From positions 43,679,418-43,743,417 of the forward strand of contig NC_133901.1 in assembly GCF_964199755.1 (NCBI RefSeq): DNA of 64,000 bases. Reading direction: 5' to 3'. The notes below the pieces were generated by a model. It was not told the DNA's origin. It made no database searches and saw only the letters and a program-made list of their open reading frames with translations. The position numbers were made by a program, and so were the translations under genes. Source of the stretch: Larus michahellis (Eukaryota; Chordata; Aves; Charadriiformes; Laridae). This document shows positions 12,819 to 24,207 of the stretch, piece by piece. Each line of letters begins with the position of its first letter. The stretch's first letter is position 1.

Positions 12819-13929
12819 GTCCGCATCACAGTCACGCTTTAGCCCCAAGACCATCCTTCCTTTCTGCATTTACAACATCAGCTGAATAGACTAAGTCTGC
12901 CTGTATCCTAGACAACAGCTTCAATGGACTACAGCTGCAGGCAGGAAAAGGGAGGGAGAGATGAAGCATAACTCAGACCTATAGCTAACTTAAAATGGAT
13001 CTGTGCCAGTGCTCCTCTGCCTAAGCCTTATCCCAGTGCCCAATCAATCTGGAAACGTTTCTTTATTGGTTCATATACAAGTCTTATGCAACCTGCCAAG
13101 AACACCAGGCTATGTATCTCCGTTTAGGAGATTATAAATAAATAGAAGAGCCTCATTCTGCTCTTTCAGACAGGAAAAAAAAAAAAAGAAAAGAAGTCAG
13201 AATCAGTACTGTTCTGTGGCAAGTTAGAAGCAAAAAGGAGTGCCTCCAAAACTAATTCCAGACAAAACCCTAAAACCTTAACGCAATCATTCAAAGAACA
13301 TAAATTATCCTTTTTCCTTATCCCCACATCAACCACCAGACCACAAGGTTTATTTTGCAAATTGTTTTTTTTTCCTAGCATCTACATACACTGCAGTTGT
13401 GTTCTTCAGATGTTCGGTATGAGACTAAACATGTGTGTTTAAGAACAGAGATCCTTAAATGATTTCTTGACTCCAAGACTAAAGTTTAAGAAAAATTCCA
13501 AGACACAGTACAGAATCAAAGGAACAGAATCGCAGCTTTAGAATGGTCATTATAAGAGATGAACTTGGAGATCTGAAAGCAGAATCTCTTATTAAGTATG
13601 AATTTCAGTTTAAGCCATTCCCAAGGAAAAACATATAGAACTAAAAAGGCAATGCTGTTTTTCATTTGGAAGGAAAAACTGAGGAAAAAACCCACCAAAG
13701 TACTCTATAGCCTGGTTCATTTGAGCTGGTGTGGTAAAGCAGCTAAGTGTCACTAGAGTCATTTTACAGTTGGACAGTGTAACAGCCAAGGCAACTTTTC
13801 AACCCTTCCTATAATCATTAAGGAAAACACACTCTTCAGTCATCCTCTGCTTTGATTATTTTATAAGGTGATAGGCTGTTACATTAGCTTTTTTCCAAAT
13901 TTCATCACATTTATTAGATTTATTATTAT
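12819..13929. other. Unique sequence between two CR1 fragments
   Basis: No gene is supported. Contains a 13-A run at 13175-13187. The flanking CR1 pieces are in the same orientation about 1.1 kb apart, but belong to different subfamilies and both end at 3' termini, so they are separate insertions and not one split element. Confidence 0.65.
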
Positions 13930-14032
13930 TTGAGTAACCTGATCTAGTTGAAGATGTCCCTACGTACTGCAGGGGGGTTGGACTAGATGACCTTTAAAGG
14001 TCCCTTCCAACCCAACACATTCTATGATGATT
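13930..14032 (+). mobile_element. CR1 LINE, 3' end fragment (plus)
   Basis: Begins a few codons before the ORF2 stop (the bases for Ser-Asn-Leu-Ile then TAG at 13944-13946) and runs through the 3' UTR: a six-G run, TTGGACTAGATGACC, CCCTTCCAACCC, and one octamer ATTCTATG followed by ATGATT-like bases. Over 98 aligned bases I count 5 mismatches to the reverse complement of the fragment at 63072, so both belong to one subfamily. Confidence 0.94.
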
Positions 14033-15971
14033 ATCATATTAAATATTCAATTTCCCCCTTATTTTTATGTATTTACTTGCAGTAATGGGCACTGAATGGG
14101 TTGTATTCTGTTGTTTAATAGCATGACAATTAAGGAGCCAACCATTGCTTCATTTTCTTTCTCACATACCTTAATCTAGATTCAGTGTATGTGAGAGTCT
14201 AAGTAAGTGCTACTACTCTGATAATTAGCAATTTGTTACCGCATTAGAGGTAGCCTAAGTATTCAAGCTAAGAGCTGCCACTAACTTAAATGTAAGCAAA
14301 AGGCATATTATTGGACTACAAGACAGATGCAATGGATAGCTATAAAAGAATGTAAACAATATGGACTTTATTTTCAAACCCTGTTGTTATTATTCTTCTG
14401 AGGAGTAAAGGAGGCAGACCACTTGAAACTGCCAAACAGAACCAGGACTTACGAATTTACTGAAACACATTTAGACACGAGGAAGAACTGTGCATAAAAA
14501 TGCGGGACGTCAGATAACCTAAGGAAAAAACCTCAAACCCAACCTAACCAAAAAACCCCACACAACACACAAAAAACCCCAGCTACCAGAACAATAAGTA
14601 AGCTTATAGATTTGCTGCAGAGAAGGCGCAGAGGCAGAACTGGATCTGGTCTAACACGCTTCCACACCAAAGGCATCTGGGGAGCTGCACGCAGCACCAA
14701 GTTAGAAACAGGAACTTCTAGCTCTTTGGTTTAGAGGCTCTAAATTGCACCCGACTCCATGCTGTGCTGAACAGCCATTCCAGCCCAGGTGAAAGTAAAT
14801 GCATGATGCATCTGAAATGCTTTCAATCTGGCAGCCCCCCTCTGCCAGTGCCAGAGTGAAGGTCAAGAGTTACTCTGCTGATTCATGAGGTCCTTCCTAC
14901 AGGAAGGAAGGATTCCCGATGATCTGTCTGGGTGTTATATTTGCTCCTTCTTTTACATGCAGTTCTTTTGCAAGGAGTGCACTTCTAAGCTTACAGACAC
15001 AACTGTTGTCAGCTCGAGTCTCTGCTGAGGGTGCAATACAATGTTGTATTACTCCAGGTTCTGCCATGTACCTCGGCTTGTTATCACAAAGGCGGCATTC
15101 AGAGTACTCTTCTGTGACAAAGCAGTTGTTTGCACTGCATCTAAAAACCTTAATGCTGTAATGAAATGGAAGACAGGGAAATACTTGGCCCTAGTGCTCA
15201 GCTGAGCTAAACACTGTATTTTTTTCCTTAATGTCAGAACCTGCATTCACATTTGTCCATCCCTATCTGTAGGTGCCAGGCTCTTATTAAACTTTGTCTA
15301 AATTCTCTGTCATTTGAAATTGAACAATGATCTTAAATCATCAGCTGCCCCTCATGAACTGTGTACAAATTCAGACATGCTTTGCAAATGCTAGCTTTGT
15401 GACAGCAGTTCCTCTCTTACCTTTCTTTTTGACTGTTTGCCTGACAAGCTCCACTTATCCAAGGGTTGGGGAAATAAGGCAATGTTTTCATAGAAGTACA
15501 CACACCTGTCATTTAAAAATGCTGCCACGTGGACGGAGCTGTGCTTTAATACCAGCACTAAAAGTCAAATTATACCACATGCTGCACCAGACAAGCTTAA
15601 ATCATCAGCCTCGCATACAGACGATGTGAAAGACGAAGCCCTTGTAGCGCTGGACCAGACCCACGCCCCCTCCACCTTCCCCTTGCTGTTCTCCTCACCG
15701 TGGGGTCACTGCTCACGCTGCTGGCCTGTACACTCCATGGGCACCGTGAGGATAATGGTGCAACCACAAATGCCCTTACTGTCTCCCGCTGCATGTCTAA
15801 GGTAAGAGACAGCATCAATTCAAGCAAGGTACTAGCCGTTATACTCATGCCAACTTCTTTCCCTGCTGGGGAAAGCTTGGCATATGAAATCCAGGCACAA
15901 GCACAGAACTTGGTGGCAACCCCTGAAAGCCTTTTCCAGTGAGAAGCACGTCTTATTGGCAACCTCCCAGC
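14033..15971. other. Unique non-coding stretch with A/C-rich patch
   Basis: Contains an A-then-C-rich low-complexity patch at 14521-14581 and a GC-richer segment from about 15530. Two overlapping minus-strand open frames (15597-15962 and 15832-16194, about 120 codons each) lie in the GC-richer part. Neither translation resembles a family I can name, and the raised GC makes chance open frames more likely. A degenerate retrocopy is possible but unsupported. Confidence 0.55.
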
Positions 15972-16007
15972 GACACTGCCTGGTCAGTGTCCCCTGCGCT
16001 GCAGGGG
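15972..16007. repeat. Two adjacent perfect 7-bp hairpins
   Basis: GACACTG (15972-15978) pairs with CAGTGTC (15985-15991) around a six-base loop. CCCCTGC (15991-15997) pairs with GCAGGGG (16001-16007) around a three-base loop. The hairpins share one base. Confidence 0.75.
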
Positions 16008-16301
16008 TGCCGCGTGTGCTCAGAGGTAGTAGTCTGAACAGCAAATTGCACAGGTCACCCAGGTGTGCCATGAGCACAGTCACACTCGTTCCCTGGCTGC
16101 AGTCTTGCATCGACTGACCGGCTGCAATCAATCCAGCAATAATTCCCTGAAGCTGGGGAGTTATACCCATGTATTTAGAAGAAGCGTGCTCCAAAATCTA
16201 TTCTCTCACTTCCCTTTTTGAGCCCGCAGAAAGCGCCAAGGAGTAATTGTTTGTGATGGCACTTCTAGATGATTTAACACTGGATGCAGTAAAACACACC
16301 A

Positions 16302-16304
<3 letters not shown>

Positions 16305-16335
<31 letters not shown>
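16305..16335. repeat. Poly-T run (31 T), longest homopolymer here
   Basis: Uninterrupted run, equivalent to poly-A on the minus strand. The sequence upstream on the minus strand (16336-16800) shows no recognisable processed gene, and no flanking duplication is visible. Its exact length is likely uncertain because homopolymers are error-prone. Confidence 0.85.
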
Positions 16336-16340
<5 letters not shown>

Positions 16341-16867
16341 GGACAAACTGGCTTTGTCTGAAGAACACAGAGTGTGCAACCCAATACGTCATTTTCCTCT
16401 CTAATTTCTAGGAACATGAGAAACAAAGCAAAAAAAAAAATAATTAAAAAATCCCTAGCGATTGTCAGTGCATTATCTAGTACAAAGCCAAAACAAAGCA
16501 CACATTATCCAGGAATGTGAATAAAATGCTCCAGAGGTACAAAAGCCTGTTGTATCCTCCTAGGCACGACCTCACTGCAGAGCAGCTCAGTGCCTACCTG
16601 TCCTCTACAGACAATCAATCAGGCAGCTCTGCTCGCACCTCCATGAGGATCAGCTGCTCTCTCTACAGTATCTGTCATCTCCAACAATGAATGAGAAGAG
16701 GCCTCAGCAAAAATCACTTGGGGGCATGGATGCTCAGGATGTAATGGACCTGACAGCAAGCAGCTGCACAGGCCGGATCCATATATTTTAATCGCACCTA
16801 AAACACAGGGTGAATTGTCTGGGATGTCTCATGAGGCATTTTACCAGCCAGACTTTCATTGAGCATG
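16336..16867. other. Unique non-coding stretch
   Basis: No gene or repeat is recognised apart from a short A run near 16431-16440. Confidence 0.6.
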
Positions 16868-17035
16868 AGAAAGAAAAATAATAAGAAAAATATAAGAAAG
16901 ACAACCACACACACAAAAAAACCACCCCACCAAAAAAACCCCACCACCAGACAAATAACATAAAATAAATAAATAAATAAACCCCAACAGCAAAAAAACC
17001 CAGGCCCCCAAATCAAAAAAACCCACAAACAACCC
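16868..17035 (+). repeat. A/C-rich low-complexity block with (AAAT)n
   Basis: About 170 bases dominated by A runs alternating with C runs, with an AAAT microsatellite of about five units at 16962-16981. Minus-strand open frames of 72-76 codons across it encode only hydrophobic and glycine-rich low-complexity residues and are artefacts of the T/G-rich strand. Confidence 0.85.
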
Positions 17036-20000
17036 GGATAGAGAAATTAACTTAGAATGAAATCCACTGTCCACAGGTTATTTTAAAATGCCCCTAAAAT
17101 AGTCCCCAGTAATGTCACTTTTCCTTCTGCTGTGTAGCTTACTGTCATTCTTCACCTGCAACAGTTGCTGGGCATGGTTGGGGCACTCTGCGAAGACAGA
17201 GGGCACTTTCCTGTGACCCTCTAGGGTCTAGGAAGACACATGGCGTTTTCCAACGTACTTCTTCAGAGGAAGAGGAAATGGACAGTACTATTTTACAGAG
17301 CTGGTGAGAGCCCTGGGGAGCACTGGTGCCTGCCAGAACCCTGGCAGGGCAGCGTGTACCTCTCTGTTGGCATGGCTTTGGAGTATGACTCCTTTTTCTT
17401 CATGTCCCCAAAGATAACTTTTTTTTTTCTCTCCACTCAAAATGCAGGCTCTGCCTAGAGCTAAGCAACTACAGAGACACCTATACTTGTTGTTCCTCAC
17501 TACTTTGCTTCCCAGGCGACCATCATACTTTTCAAGCAGCTGTCCCAGCACAGCAGTCCCCCTGTCTCCTCCACAAAATTCAGGATGCTTTTTACCTCTT
17601 CCGCCCCGCCTCCACGTCACAGATTTTTTTCTTTTATCATGTGTTTTTCTTTTGTAAAGAGAAAAGTGACAGTGGGAGGAAAAGCATGAGCTGTGGGGAA
17701 GAAGAAGAGGGAAAGGAAAAGGGGGTTGAAGAAACAAATCTCACTCGTGCCTATCCAATCTGAAGAGAAGACCTTCCCAGCTCAGCAGTGGAGGGGAGGG
17801 GGAAGGTAACAATGGAGCAGTGAGTGAGAGAGAGTGCCTTTTCAGAAACAAAGTCTTTTCAGAAGTAATGCTCATGAAATTAGCTCCCTTCAGGCTATTT
17901 GCTGACGCTTAAGAACAGAGAGGAAGTGAATACAGACAAGCAACTGTAATTCAGAATAATAAAAAAAAAAAGCTCTGTACCAGGCAAGGACTTTCCACAG
18001 TGATTAACCAGACAGAACCCGATCTCAAGGCCAGTGAAGTCTGTCCACAGAGCACCCAAGCCAGGATGAGGTTTGAAGTGAGAAGGCTGTTCTGTGTTTC
18101 TTTCAGATTGACTGGTAGTTCCAAGTCTTCCAGGTCCTCTGCCTTGTACCCTCACTTGCACTGGTTCAGGGGAAGCAAGGAATGAATATACGTGGCACTA
18201 GAAAGTGATTTTCACAGTGGCTTTGCACAGCTATAAGTGACTGTGCAAGTGAAAAATCAGCAGGAAAAACAGAAGTTTATCATAAGATGAATTTCTTATA
18301 ACCAGGACTTTCAGTAATTATGAAATTAAGTTTTCCCAAGTGACGTTCATCCAGCTATAGCCTTGAAGGAAGCGGACACTAGCATCTTACAACCTACCAA
18401 TCTGGGCAGCTAGAAATCTCTCTGATACATGTTAGCTGAATAGCACGAACGAAGGCCTAATCCAAAGCCACTGATATCACTGGGAGTCTTTCCATGGTTT
18501 CTACAGATTTGGGAACAGACTTCAGATTAACGTTAAGTCCCCAATCCTGCAATTATACTTTGGCAGAGGTTTGTCTGCACGGATCCAACGTCAGTCCCAC
18601 TGCTGGGCAGTATTTCAGATGAAGACTGAGTGGGGATTTATGACCGAGACAAACCTTTATCGTAACCAAGAGATTAGTAAAGACTTTGTGAGAAAGTGAA
18701 AGGGATCTGTGCCTCAGTCCCTCTTTGCCTGTCTATGGAAGAGCAGACTGTATTGCTTTGTTGGGTTGCTTGCAACAAGTTCAAAATGGAATTCTCCATT
18801 TCATTAAGCATCCAGTGCCCTTACAATTGGCAGCTAAATTGGAAGTTTCCTTTAATTTAAGCCTGTTCTGTGATTAATGTCTCTGCTCACTATCCATGCT
18901 GCCGACTTAGATCAGCAATGAACGTGTGAGTATTCCAGAGCAGCAGATTCTCAAATACTTTTTCCCTTCCTCAGTTTCCTCACACTTACTACTATTGAAC
19001 TGAATTAGATCTGAGATGGGTGCACTTCCAGTTCAAAGCGCCTTGAGAGCTCTGTATGCTTTGGGAAGAAACCTTTAGTCAACAAGTACTCAAACTGTTC
19101 TTGCCTTCACTCTGGATGAACTTTAAGTGTCCTGGAAAATCTCTGCAGAGATGGTCTTAGTCTGGAGTTCTTAAAAATGGAATTATACGTACACTTGTAA
19201 TCTCCTTTTTTTGCATATGCGTGTCTCTGTGAGAGGATGGAATAGCACTTGTGGTATTACTCTCTTCATTGTGAAATATGCAGCGTTGAGGATGGGAGAG
19301 CATTCCTCCATCCTTCTTTGCCCCCATTTAGAAGCTTCTCTAGAGGACTCAAATATGAAGTGCCAGATGAGAGTTATTTCAGCAATTGCTTGAATTGCAG
19401 ACCCTTGCCATAAACTGTCCATCAGTAGTAAGACCTGAACTGCCCAGAGAACTGAACTATTGTGAGTCAGGGATCTTCACCTGTTTTTTTTTTTGTTGAT
19501 CCATAGATAACTAATACCATAAGTGGGCAGTTTTGAACTGCCCAATAGGTAACACCAGCCATTATCTCTCAGGTATCTTTTAGAAGCAATTTCTAGACTA
19601 TTGGTAAAAGTGATGAGATCATTAATAATCTGCTTGAAGCTCTCTTCTCTGCAAAAAGTCTCCCTAAGTTTTGGAATCTTTCTTATCCATTTCTGGTCAT
19701 ACTTCTGTTTTGATCTAAAGCACTGGCACCAACTGTCAGAAGATAATTCTCCTCCTTCTCTGCAAATAAGGACACTGTCTATTTCAGCAGCTTTCCTTTG
19801 AGAGAAGCACTTTCTGTCTTTGTCTTTTAGCCTGTCTGACAGTCCCAAAATGCCCCTAGACTGGTTTTCATTCGCTTGATTACATTACTTGCCTACATTT
19901 TATAGCATGGCTTTAGGAGAACACAAAGCCTGAGGATAAAGCCCAGAGTAGATGCAGCTGTGAAAGCTCTCCCATTGACCCCTGGTATGTCTTACCCCGC

Positions 20001-23000
20001 CACTGCATCTCCCTGGCAGTCACTCATCCTTCCTGCTCTTTTGGTCCTTTGTACTGTGAGCCTGGCAGCAACACTGCCAATTAGTGGAGATTACCACAGC
20101 ACTTTTGCCTCATAGGTTTCAGTGAAAGAAAAAAAAAAATTAAAACAAAACCAAAACCAATCCAAGGGTTAGTAGCCAGCCCTGCACTTTCTTTTTCATA
20201 TCTTATTGTGCACCATAAATAACTACCTATACGTATGTTCTGCTGCTCAACAGTTTACAGCTTTAAATGTCGTGGTGCAGCAAAGCTGTGTCACTTCATG
20301 CCTTTGTCCCAGTCTCCAAATGAGATGTCTGAATCCCCATTTTAAAAGCTCAGATCACCCGTCTCTCTTGCCTTGACAACCATCTCATTGCCCCCCCGAC
20401 CTTGTGCATTGTGAATACACCTATCTGCCTTCTTTTCACAGCTCTTAAGACGAGTCCTTGACAAATTAATCAGTGCTTTGTCCTTTCTGCACAAGTGACT
20501 GTCAACAAAGCAGATGGTGCTGTCCCTTACAACACCCTGTCTCTTACATCTCTCTCCCTGAGTTTACGTCCTCCCGTTTTCTGACAGGGGCTGCTGCATG
20601 GCTAATTTTTTATTTTTATTTTTTAATACCGAAGACAGCAGGCTGTTGCCACACCTGGTCACAAAGATGACAATACAGTAAAGTTGAAAGAAGTATGTGA
20701 ATGAACAGAAACGCATCAAGAACTCAATCCTTCTGCAACAGCCTGACAACAATTAAGAGTCTGTTGACATTGGAAAATTCTCAGATTATAAGGAGTCCTG
20801 GGAAACAGGATTCCTGAGGACTGGCAAGTGCCCATGGCCCCTGCTCAGGCAGGTTTAACTTGTACAAAGAAGGAACTGTCACCCTTCCCTAGAACACCCC
20901 TCAGTTTTCTAACTGAACCTTGGAAATCTGCAGATCACAAAACTTAAGCATCTAAAATGCCTCACAGCTACTATGACTTTCCAGTTCACCAGGAATTCCA
21001 GCTCTTGCTTCCCCCCACATTCCTGGACAGAATGAAAACACACTAAAGAACACAAAACCAGAAAGCTTTCCACCAGCTAACTTTCCCTTCCCCAGTACGG
21101 TTTGTTCCAATACACCCCAAACCCCAGTTTCCAGGGCTAACTTTTGAAAATGGAATATATTAATGATAGAAGAATCATTCGGGTTCAAAACACCAAATAT
21201 CAGCAGTTCATCTCGCCTTCCCCCCATTTTGATCTGCTGTTTCATAATAAAGAGACACTTAGATTTCAATGGAAACTACTGGAAAAAGAAATTAAGAATC
21301 TCTTTGATGAAGAATACCTACTCCAAACTTACCCATCAAGTCCTCACAGACCCACAGAGAAGACTCAGTTGAAAAAAAAAAACCCAAACCAAATCAACGC
21401 ACAAAACTCCATCGAGACCACCCACCCTACATCAGCCAACACCAGCTTATTCCACTGGTATCAGACATCAGAGCCATCAAAGAACTGTGTAGGAAAGAAT
21501 CATTACCAATGCTCCTAGCTTAGGCTGATGAATCAATATGTGTGATAAGATCAGCGTCATCCATGAATGAGGTTTCTACTGTGGCATGCATTAACAAGAA
21601 GCTGTGAAATGGCACTATGAACTCAGTGTGTCGCAAACGCCCACAGCACATCGCTGAGTGGGTGAGGAAGAATGGAATAGACCTCACTATTTCTTTTATG
21701 TGAGCTTGAATGCAAGAGGGGCTATACTATGTACACAGCATATATCCATTTAATATGCTGATTCTGCTACTGCATTGCTGCCTGTATAGAAAGGGCTTCA
21801 GCCATCTTTCCCCACGCAGGGGGTCCAGCTACATAGCATTTCTAAGCTTCATAATCCTGAAGGACATTGATATACCCAAAGTAGGGTGAGCTGAGACCCA
21901 GCCTTCTGATGTAACAACCCTGGTGCTTAGGCTCATCGCCAGACCCAGCCAAAGGCTTTTCAGCAGTGTAAGCAAAACTAAACTTTGGAGTGACAAAGCA
22001 GAAACAGCCACAGAAGAGTCTGGTAGGCCGCTCTTGCCACCAGAGAAAGAAGAGGTGCCATGGTAAGCCTTGCTTATAGAAAGAAAGGGAGCTCTTCTCT
22101 CCTCTGAATACATAGCAAGGGCTGCTCCCTCAAACACCTCAGCTTCTCCCTTAATAGTTGCAACTAGCCTTACTTTATGAGGCTCCAGGTCATGGTCTTT
22201 TTCCTTCTACTAACAACATGCTGCCCTAGCTGACAGCCCGTTTTGGCCATGCATAGTGCCAACTACAGTGATGCTGCTTTTACTCTGGAATGAGCCTCCT
22301 GTTTGGGAATGAACTTTGAGCTGGGGAGAAAAAGCAAGCTCAGGACAAGCTACAAAACTTCTTTCAGTCATAACCGAAATCTTAGCCCTTTTCGCCTTCC
22401 CACTCAACGAAAGCTCTGGAGTGGATACAACATGTGAGAGACCCAAGTCCTGGGGGAACGGCCCAATGATTCTTGACTTCAATGAGTATCTATTGCTAAT
22501 CAGGGAACTGGGGCCAGAGCTAGTTTAAAAAAGTAGTAGCATTTCTCATGAACAGCAGTACTTTCCATGCAAATATAATATTCCTCCGCTGCCCCCCAAT
22601 TCTTCCCATACATATACCCCCTCCCCACCTTTATGTTGTATCCAAGAGTCTGTCTTAACACGAGTCAGCTTTCACTTCACTGTTCTGGCAATTCCTTGTT
22701 GCAGTTCAAGAGTTCTGAAGGCAACCACAGTGCTAGGTGCAAAATGCAAATGCCTAGGGCCAGACCTGTTTAGATTTCAGCATAAATATAAATCACCTCT
22801 GATTCTGTTTTTATTTGCTGCCTTAAGCTAGTCATTAACACATTGAAAACAATCTGGGTGCAATCATTTTCTTCTGATCCAGCTTCTTTCCCCTGTAATC
22901 AGCACTCCAGGAGAACATATGGGCGGCTTCTGTCACTTGGCTCCTGATTTACACCAGTGTAAATCTACTGAAGTCAACAGAATTCCCCAGGAGCCACGCT

Positions 23001-23276
23001 TGGTTTTGTTGCATCTGAGCAACCACTGAAATCAAATGAGCCCCTATGCTGCAAAGAGGTCACCTTGTATGAATATTCCTCAACCTGGGGAGGACGCGTC
23101 CAGTGGTGAGAGGGTGCAAACGCCTCCGCCCCACGCCTCCAACACACCGACAGTTGGCAGAGCTGAAAATCCACATATAAGAGTTTAAATTCTCAAGTGG
23201 CCACCAAGTGCTTCAGAAAGCTGAACACATCTAGTTCGGGAGAAAGAACTTCAAGAGGCTCTTTTCAATTTTCAAG
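17036..23276. other. Unique non-coding stretch
   Basis: No gene or interspersed repeat is recognisable over about 6.2 kb. The longest open frame of the window (17288-17737, minus, about 149 codons) lies opposite a purine-rich stretch around 17645-17735 and has no domain-like features. Short A/C-rich patches lie at 20125-20160 and 21372-21407. A 124-codon plus-strand frame at 21144-21518 is Lys/Asn/Thr-rich and unrecognised. Confidence 0.6.
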
Positions 23277-23292
23277 TGCGTGTGTGTGTGTT
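23277..23292 (+). repeat. Short (GT)n microsatellite
   Basis: About seven GT/TG units with one interruption (GC) at the start. Confidence 0.7.
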
Positions 23293-24187
23293 TGGGGAGG
23301 GAAGGTTAAACATTTTTTCAGGGTATGTTAGGTGAGGAAGAAATTATCAGGAGATTAACAAAGGCAGAAATCTTTGCAGAAGTGCACTGTAGGTTTAAAA
23401 TGCATGTTAGTAAATGTTGTCCCTGAGAACTGCTTTCTCATCTAGTGTTCATTATTAGTGTTAATTCAGGTTTCAGCTGCACAGTCAATCAGTTCAAATA
23501 GTCTCTGGCTGGGATTCCTGCTAAGCTCCTCCTTCAGAGGCAATTCCTACTCTGCGTCCCTCTTTACACCAGGTTTATTTATACTCATCTCCTACTGTCA
23601 GCAGATCCAAGCCAGTTAAAAAAGCTAAGAGGGCACAACCCTTCCTTCCTTGATCTGCTTTTCCCGTGTTACAATCACAGTGGTTTTAGAGGGGTTTAAT
23701 TTAGAGTTTTCTCCTGTCAAACCTTCTAGAGAAAAATTTTCATGCAGTATGTGGACATCACCATTGTCATCTCCACTTCCAAAACAGATACAAGAGATAG
23801 CGTGAATACGACACTGCTAATCCCCAGCATTTCCAAATCAATCAGCTCCACTCAGATTTCTTCAAAAATCATAGTATTCTCTGAAACAGAAACCTATGAC
23901 ATCCTTGTTACTGATCCTCAGTTTCTTAAACCTTCCAGGATAAAAAGGAATCTCTCTTTCTAGAACTGCTTCTGTCTAATTAAATGAGAGGAAGTGCATG
24001 AAATCTGAAATTCACTTAGACCATGATGGCAGTAAGACAGTTTTTAGGAAGACATAAAACATAAGCCTATTGAGTTTTGTGATAAAATTAGAAATGGAGG
24101 AGCTGGGAAAGGAAGGGCTTAGGCTTACTAACAAAAATCTGGACCTGGGTCATTTGACCTTATCCTCACCAATTTGTAAATTCAGTT
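23293..24187. other. Unique non-coding stretch
   Basis: Nothing recognisable. A 73-codon plus-strand frame at 23742-23963 is Ser/Thr/Ile-rich and resembles no known family. Confidence 0.6.
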
Positions 24188-24207
24188 TGATGAATATATA
24201 TTCATCA
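24188..24207. repeat. Perfect 20-bp palindrome
   Basis: TGATGAATATATATTCATCA equals its own reverse complement over all 20 bases, with an AT-only centre. Symmetry stops at the next base on each side. The centre could extrude as a cruciform. No flanking repeats suggest a mobile-element end. Confidence 0.85.

Noticed and set aside
12735..14032. One CR1 element split by an insertion
   Set aside because: Both pieces carry their own 3' terminus and differ in subfamily-specific bases, so they are independent insertions.
14521..14581. AAAACCCC-like words reminiscent of ciliate telomeres
   Set aside because: Irregular and imperfect. The vertebrate telomere repeat is TTAGGG, and no interstitial telomere array is present.
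16022..16040. GAGGTAGTAG resembling the let-7 5' end
   Set aside because: The match stops after about ten bases and there is no surrounding precursor-length hairpin.
15597..16194. Overlapping minus-strand open frames suggesting a protein or retrocopy
   Set aside because: The two frames conflict, neither translation matches a known family, and opposite-strand frames of similar size exist. GC-richness explains open frames by chance.
16798..17074. Apparent membrane protein (Phe/Leu/Gly/Trp-rich) on the minus strand
   Set aside because: Direct consequence of the T/G-rich strand of an A/C low-complexity block.
17288..17737. 149-codon open frame on the minus strand, longest in the window
   Set aside because: Low-complexity composition opposite a purine-rich tract, no recognisable domain, and a length expected by chance in 64 kb.
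22567..22574. Octamer ATGCAAAT as an immunoglobulin-type promoter element
   Set aside because: The same 8-mer recurs several times in the window at about the frequency expected in AT-rich DNA.
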